Positions 60,140 through 64,000 of a stretch of DNA of 64,000 nucleotides are shown here, piece by piece (position 1 is the first letter of the stretch; every line of letters starts with the position of its first letter). Below the pieces are notes generated by a model, which was not told the origin of the DNA, ran no database searches, and saw only the letters and a program-made list of their open reading frames with translations. The position numbers were made by a program, and so were the translations under genes. The stretch is from NCBI GenBank assembly GCA_964534845.1, contig CAZHPV010000004.1, forward strand, positions 1 through 64,000, in the 5' to 3' direction. The stretch comes from CALCKU01 sp964534845. Lineage in GTDB: Bacteria > Pseudomonadota > Alphaproteobacteria > Caulobacterales > Maricaulaceae.

Positions 60140-61687
60140 TTAAAGCAAGGGGCCGGAAAATATATTACGGCCTTTATCATGACGTATTTTTACGCGCTGG
60201 CCCACAACATCCTCTTTCGCAAGCAAGCTCTCCAGAGTTGCGTGGTCTTCAGGGGCAATATTTGCAATTATCCGGCCCGTCTCATTGCGCGCAATGATAT
60301 AACCTCCCTCCAGACCTTTGCGGCCATGTTTAAGACAATAGGCCTCAATCCGCGCGTGGCAGGTTTCATCCAACATGACAATGTCAGGCCGATTATCAAT
60401 CTCCGCCTGTTGCGATAGGCTCGAAACCGGTGCCCAGTTTTCTGGAGGCTGGGTCGAATACAAGCCTGCCGCCTGTTTTGAGATAAACCCGCCATTGGCC
60501 AGCACCAAACCGAAAGACCCGGCATCAGACCGTAATTTTTCAACCATGCTGGCGATCGCATGTGTGGCGTAATTATTCCCCGCGCCGCCAAAGAAAGGTA
60601 GCCCGCCTGTCACACTTAACGCATCTTGTAACGGGTCCAGTCCCAAATGCTCACACGCCAGATGGATGACAATTGGAAAACAGCTATAAATATCAAAATG
60701 GCTCACCGTGCTCGCCGTGAGCTTCGCGCTTTCAAGAACTTGTGAAAGTACAAGCTCTATCGCTCTGGAACGTGACAAATCCGGACGCTTTGAAACCAAG
60801 GCATCTTCAACTTTTGAATGACCATGCAGATAAACGCATTTTTGGGGTGCAACCCCCAAGGCACGGGCTTTACCGGCCGTGGTTAATATGAGCGCACAAG
60901 ATTGATTAACCGCATCCTGTGCCATATGCCATTTCAGATAAGGCTCAAACATCGGATAGTTTTGCACGGACGGCGTCGCGAGAAATTCAGCACTCCGAAA
61001 TTCGGGAAATTGTGCATAAGGGTTTAGCGCCGCGACCTTTGAGAGATTGGAAAATATCTGCCCTACATAAGACCGGTATTGCGCAGTCGTCATCTTAAGG
61101 CGCGCGCGTAAAGCTTGCTCCATTGCCGCATAGGTCTGGGGTGGCATACCCAGCCCGTTTTTAATTTCATAGCTCGATATAAAATCGGTTTTAGGTCCTT
61201 CGTCTTCAATACGGGCCTTAAAATCGCGTCCACTCTGATCTTCCCAATTCGGCTTTATGCCCCGTTTCAGGGCCGCTTTTAACGCACCCGTCACTTCGCC
61301 CCCGGCAATCAAGGCCATCTCTATGTCCCCTTGAAAGAGTTTTTGTGACAAGCTGGAGATTAAAGCTTGAGGCTGCTCCCCACCCGCGCTTGAATAGAGG
61401 ATACGGGCTGGATTTATACCCGATTGCGCAACCACCGCAGCCGGGAAGCTATCTATCCGGCCAAAGGGGAAGAACGGCATAGGTACAGAATCCGGGAATG
61501 TTCGGATGAAGGCGGCGCAATCAAGCTGCGTGCGAAGACCCTCGACGCCAACATCCTCAAACGCCGCATCTATTGCGCGTTTTACGATACCAACCGGATG
61601 GGGGGCGGCGCTGATATCCTCACCCGTCCAATGATCAACGCACTGACCGACACCAATTATGACGGGGTAACTCTCTTTATCCTGCAT
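60140..61687 (-). CDS. Thiolase-like acetyl-CoA acetyltransferase family protein
   Basis: A 515-residue protein of the thiolase fold, starting MQDKESYPVIIGVGQCVDHWTG. The region that normally carries the nucleophilic Cys reads ILYSSAGGEQPQALISSL, without a cysteine. Near the C-terminal active site GGLPFFGGAGNNYATHAIASM keeps a His, but the second catalytic Cys (CIGGG in normal thiolases) is replaced in VLANGGFISKQ. An extra C-terminal domain of about 90 residues follows, as in the SCP2-thiolase-like type 1 group. It is probably not a classical beta-ketothiolase; a lipid-related role is a guess. Confidence 0.82.
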   Translation of the reverse strand: MQDKESYPVIIGVGQCVDHWTGEDISAAPHPVGIVKRAIDAAFEDVGVEGLRTQLDCAAFIRTFPDSVPMPFFPFGRIDSFPAAVVAQSGINPARILYSSAGGEQPQALISSLSQKLFQGDIEMALIAGGEVTGALKAALKRGIKPNWEDQSGRDFKARIEDEGPKTDFISSYEIKNGLGMPPQTYAAMEQALRARLKMTTAQYRSYVGQIFSNLSKVAALNPYAQFPEFRSAEFLATPSVQNYPMFEPYLKWHMAQDAVNQSCALILTTAGKARALGVAPQKCVYLHGHSKVEDALVSKRPDLSRSRAIELVLSQVLESAKLTASTVSHFDIYSCFPIVIHLACEHLGLDPLQDALSVTGGLPFFGGAGNNYATHAIASMVEKLRSDAGSFGLVLANGGFISKQAAGLYSTQPPENWAPVSSLSQQAEIDNRPDIVMLDETCHARIEAYCLKHGRKGLEGGYIIARNETGRIIANIAPEDHATLESLLAKEDVVGQRVKIRHDKGRNIFSGPLL

Positions 61688-61801
61688 TGAAAACCGCTCG
61701 CTTACTACGTCAATAGACTAGACCCATAAGGGCGCCTCCACACATAAGCCGTGGCGTCAAAAGAACAAGCGCTTTCATCCCAACATATTTAAAGCCTTAC
61801 T

Positions 61802-64000
61802 TTAATTGACGCTCAGGGTTTCAAGGCGGGCTTCAACCGTTTTAACGGCCTCTTCTTTAACATGGCCAAATCCACGAATCTCATCAACCGCGCCAATAAG
61901 CTTTACGGCCCGCGCATGATTGCCCGGATTTAAGCCCGTCAAAACATCCTCAATACGGGCTTCAAAATCACGGATTAAACGGCGCTCCATCCGGCGCTCA
62001 GACGTATAGCCAAAAATATCAAACGGCGTTCCGCGTAAAGACTTTAAATGTGCCAAAACTTTAAAGAGCGGACTTATCCAAGACCCGAATTCGCGCTTGC
62101 GCAAATGTCCGCTTTCTTTATCCCTGCGCCCTAATATAGGCGGGGCAAGATTATATTTTATCTTATAGCCTTCCGAGAATTGTCCCGCAATTTGGCGCGT
62201 AAATTCCGGCTGTGTATAAAGACGGGCAATTTCATACTCATCCTTATAGGCCAAGAGGCGCGCATATTGTATCGCCGTTTCACGCGTCAGTTTCCTGCTA
62301 TCCGCATCCGGTAAACCCAGCGCCTGTTCTGCGCGTCCGACACGTTCAACCAAGTCTGTGTAACGCTTGGCATAAGTCGCGTTCTGATAAGCCGTTAGGT
62401 GGTCACGGCGAAAGGCAATAACATCGTTCAGTGCGGCCGTTCGCGGATTACGTGCAGCCCTGTCTTTTGGTAAAAGTGACTGCAAGCTCTCTGGCCGCAC
62501 ACACCAAATCCGGCCCAGATCAAAGGCGGCCAGATTAGCCTCAACTTTTGTACCATTTAACTCTATGGCTTGGCGCAAGGCCTCTTGCGTAAGCGGGATA
62601 TAGCCCTTTTGCCAAGCCGCCCCTAAGACAATCATATTGGCATATATCGCATCACCCATAAATTGCTCGGCCAGAATTTGTGCATTAAGCGTATGGGAAA
62701 GGCTGGTAGAGCTTTCAATATCTGCAAGCATTTCCTGTTTGGAGTAAGCCAAATCCCGCGAGGTCAAATATTCCGCTGTTGGGACAATTTCGGTGTTTAG
62801 AACAATATGGGTTCTATCCTGACCCATTAATGACATCACACCAATGTCATGGGTGACAATCACATCTCCGCCCAAAACAATATCGGCGCTGGCAAGCGGG
62901 ACGGACCCAGAGCGTAAGTCTTCCGCTTTTGCGGCCAGACGAATTTGCGAGGTTACGGCCCCGCCTTTTTGCGCCAGCCCCACAGCATCCAACGTATTGG
63001 CTCCAAGCCCGTCAATATGGGCCGCCATGCCTAAAAGGGCTGAAATCGTCGTCACCCCAGCCCCGCCAATACCGGTTACAACAATATTATATGTCGTTTT
63101 AATTTTATTGATCTGCGGGGACGGAATATCACCTACCACAATACCGGACACGCTCTGCGTTGTCTCTTTTAGGCTCCCCCCATAAACAGAAACAAAGCTC
63201 GGGCAAAATCCGTTCACACAGCTCATATCCTGATTACAGCTCGACTGGTTAATCATGCGCTTTAAACCCATTTCAGTCCATGTTGGCTCTACTGATAAAC
63301 AGGAAGATTGCACCGAACAATCTCCGCAATTTTCGCACACGGCCTTATTGATAAAGGCCCGGGCAGGCGCTTGGGCCATTTTACCCCGCTTGCGACGGCG
63401 GCGCTTTTCAGTGGCGCAAGTCTGATCATAAACCAGAACGGAAACGCCCTTAACCAATTGCAGGCGTTTTTGTACCGCCATAAGGTCATCTCGATGTTCA
63501 AGGTCTACGCCGTCCGGCAAGCTCACCCCTGCATACCGCGCCAGATCATCCGTCACGACTATAATTTTGGACACGGCTTCGGCTTTTAACTGGGTTACAA
63601 TGTGGGGCACGCTACGCCCGGCAAGCTCTGGCGTTTGACCACCTGTCATAGCCACCGCGTCATTATAGAGCAGCTTATAGGTTATATTGACCTTGGCCGC
63701 GACAGCCGCTCTTATCGCTAAAGACCCGGAATGCGAATAGGTACCGTCCCCAAGATTTGCAAAAATATGGGGCGTCTCTGTAAAAGGCGACATCCCGACC
63801 CAAGGCACGCCCTCCCCGCCCATTTGCGTATGCATATCGGTGTCAGCATTATGCATACCCGCGAGGAAATGACAGCCTATACCAGCCAAAGCGCGCGCAC
63901 CGTCTGGTAATTTTGTTGATCTGTTATGCGGACAGCCAGAACAAAAATAGGGCGCGCGAATATTACCCACCTTACGAACCACTGATTGACGGGCCGCTTT
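61802..64000 (-). CDS. Indolepyruvate ferredoxin oxidoreductase, fused form (5' end outside window)
   Basis: The frame is open to the window edge, so the N-terminal part is missing; about 732 residues remain. Visible parts are: the end of the alpha-type TPP-binding region (PYFCSGCPHNRSTKLPDG, GIGCHFLA, HIFANLGDGTYSHSGSLAIRAA); Cys-rich cluster motifs (CENCGDCSVQSSC; CNQDMSCVNGFCP); the gamma-type domain (TGIGGAGVTTISALLG, GAVTSQIRL); and a long C-terminal domain. The enzyme oxidatively decarboxylates aryl-pyruvates to acyl-CoA with ferredoxin as acceptor. The fused single-chain form is common in aerobic proteobacteria. Confidence 0.92.
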   Translation of the reverse strand, partial: KAARQSVVRKVGNIRAPYFCSGCPHNRSTKLPDGARALAGIGCHFLAGMHNADTDMHTQMGGEGVPWVGMSPFTETPHIFANLGDGTYSHSGSLAIRAAVAAKVNITYKLLYNDAVAMTGGQTPELAGRSVPHIVTQLKAEAVSKIIVVTDDLARYAGVSLPDGVDLEHRDDLMAVQKRLQLVKGVSVLVYDQTCATEKRRRRKRGKMAQAPARAFINKAVCENCGDCSVQSSCLSVEPTWTEMGLKRMINQSSCNQDMSCVNGFCPSFVSVYGGSLKETTQSVSGIVVGDIPSPQINKIKTTYNIVVTGIGGAGVTTISALLGMAAHIDGLGANTLDAVGLAQKGGAVTSQIRLAAKAEDLRSGSVPLASADIVLGGDVIVTHDIGVMSLMGQDRTHIVLNTEIVPTAEYLTSRDLAYSKQEMLADIESSTSLSHTLNAQILAEQFMGDAIYANMIVLGAAWQKGYIPLTQEALRQAIELNGTKVEANLAAFDLGRIWCVRPESLQSLLPKDRAARNPRTAALNDVIAFRRDHLTAYQNATYAKRYTDLVERVGRAEQALGLPDADSRKLTRETAIQYARLLAYKDEYEIARLYTQPEFTRQIAGQFSEGYKIKYNLAPPILGRRDKESGHLRKREFGSWISPLFKVLAHLKSLRGTPFDIFGYTSERRMERRLIRDFEARIEDVLTGLNPGNHARAVKLIGAVDEIRGFGHVKEEAVKTVEARLETLSVN

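Overview
The window is chromosomal DNA of an alphaproteobacterium, most likely a stalked or dimorphic marine relative of the Maricaulales/Hyphomonadaceae. Pointers are an FzlA-type FtsZ regulator next to queG, the nfu-tsaB-rimI-fur-miaB block, a CtrA-type box (TTAA-N7-TTAAC), and gene content typical of the group. The class is a firm inference; the family is not. Coding density is high and no gene-free stretch exceeds 300 bases. I saw no rRNA, tRNA, CRISPR array or insertion sequence.

Layout. 1-3443 (minus): miaB (cut by the window edge), a small exported membrane protein, fur, rimI, tsaB and an Nfu iron-sulfur carrier. 3573-12730: an M48 lipoprotein protease, hslO, trkH (minus), a CDF metal exporter, fzlA, queG, a membrane glycosyltransferase, a tiny membrane protein and a DMT exporter. 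12826-13602 (minus): a 2-oxoglutarate/Fe(II) dioxygenase. 13846-36762 is the accessory core. It holds a giant (about 5,480 residues, certainly more) repeat protein with an N-terminal LEPR-XLL motif, preceded in the same direction by a TolC-like lipoprotein. Divergent from these are three adaptor genes: a periplasmic HlyD-type protein, an HlyD-type protein with a large cytoplasmic N-terminal domain, and a PqqD-like/M50 metalloprotease/HlyD fusion. No ABC transporter is encoded anywhere in the cluster.

36910-41510: a Do-type periplasmic protease, a radical SAM protein with a Cys-rich tail, a metallophosphodiesterase and a bestrophin. 41559-46244 (minus): a TPR/beta-barrel protein, a FecR-domain protein and a CHASE2 adenylate/guanylate cyclase, apparently one operon. 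46422-64000: hslU, a multi-pass membrane protein, an acyl-CoA ligase, a DUF3035-like lipoprotein, mutL, an AT-rich PD-(D/E)XK nuclease gene that looks acquired, rsmD, an rluB-type pseudouridine synthase, tadA, a DMT transporter, a TSUP permease, a coiled-coil protein behind a CtrA-type box, a thiolase-like protein and the 3' part of an indolepyruvate ferredoxin oxidoreductase.

The most interesting system is 13846-36762. I read it as a dedicated export machine for one giant surface or secreted protein, in which a membrane metalloprotease/adaptor fusion stands where a type I system would have its ABC ATPase. The transcript upstream of the giant gene can fold into a long stem. The gene contains a 100-N assembly gap whose flanks show that a 699-bp exact repeat was collapsed.
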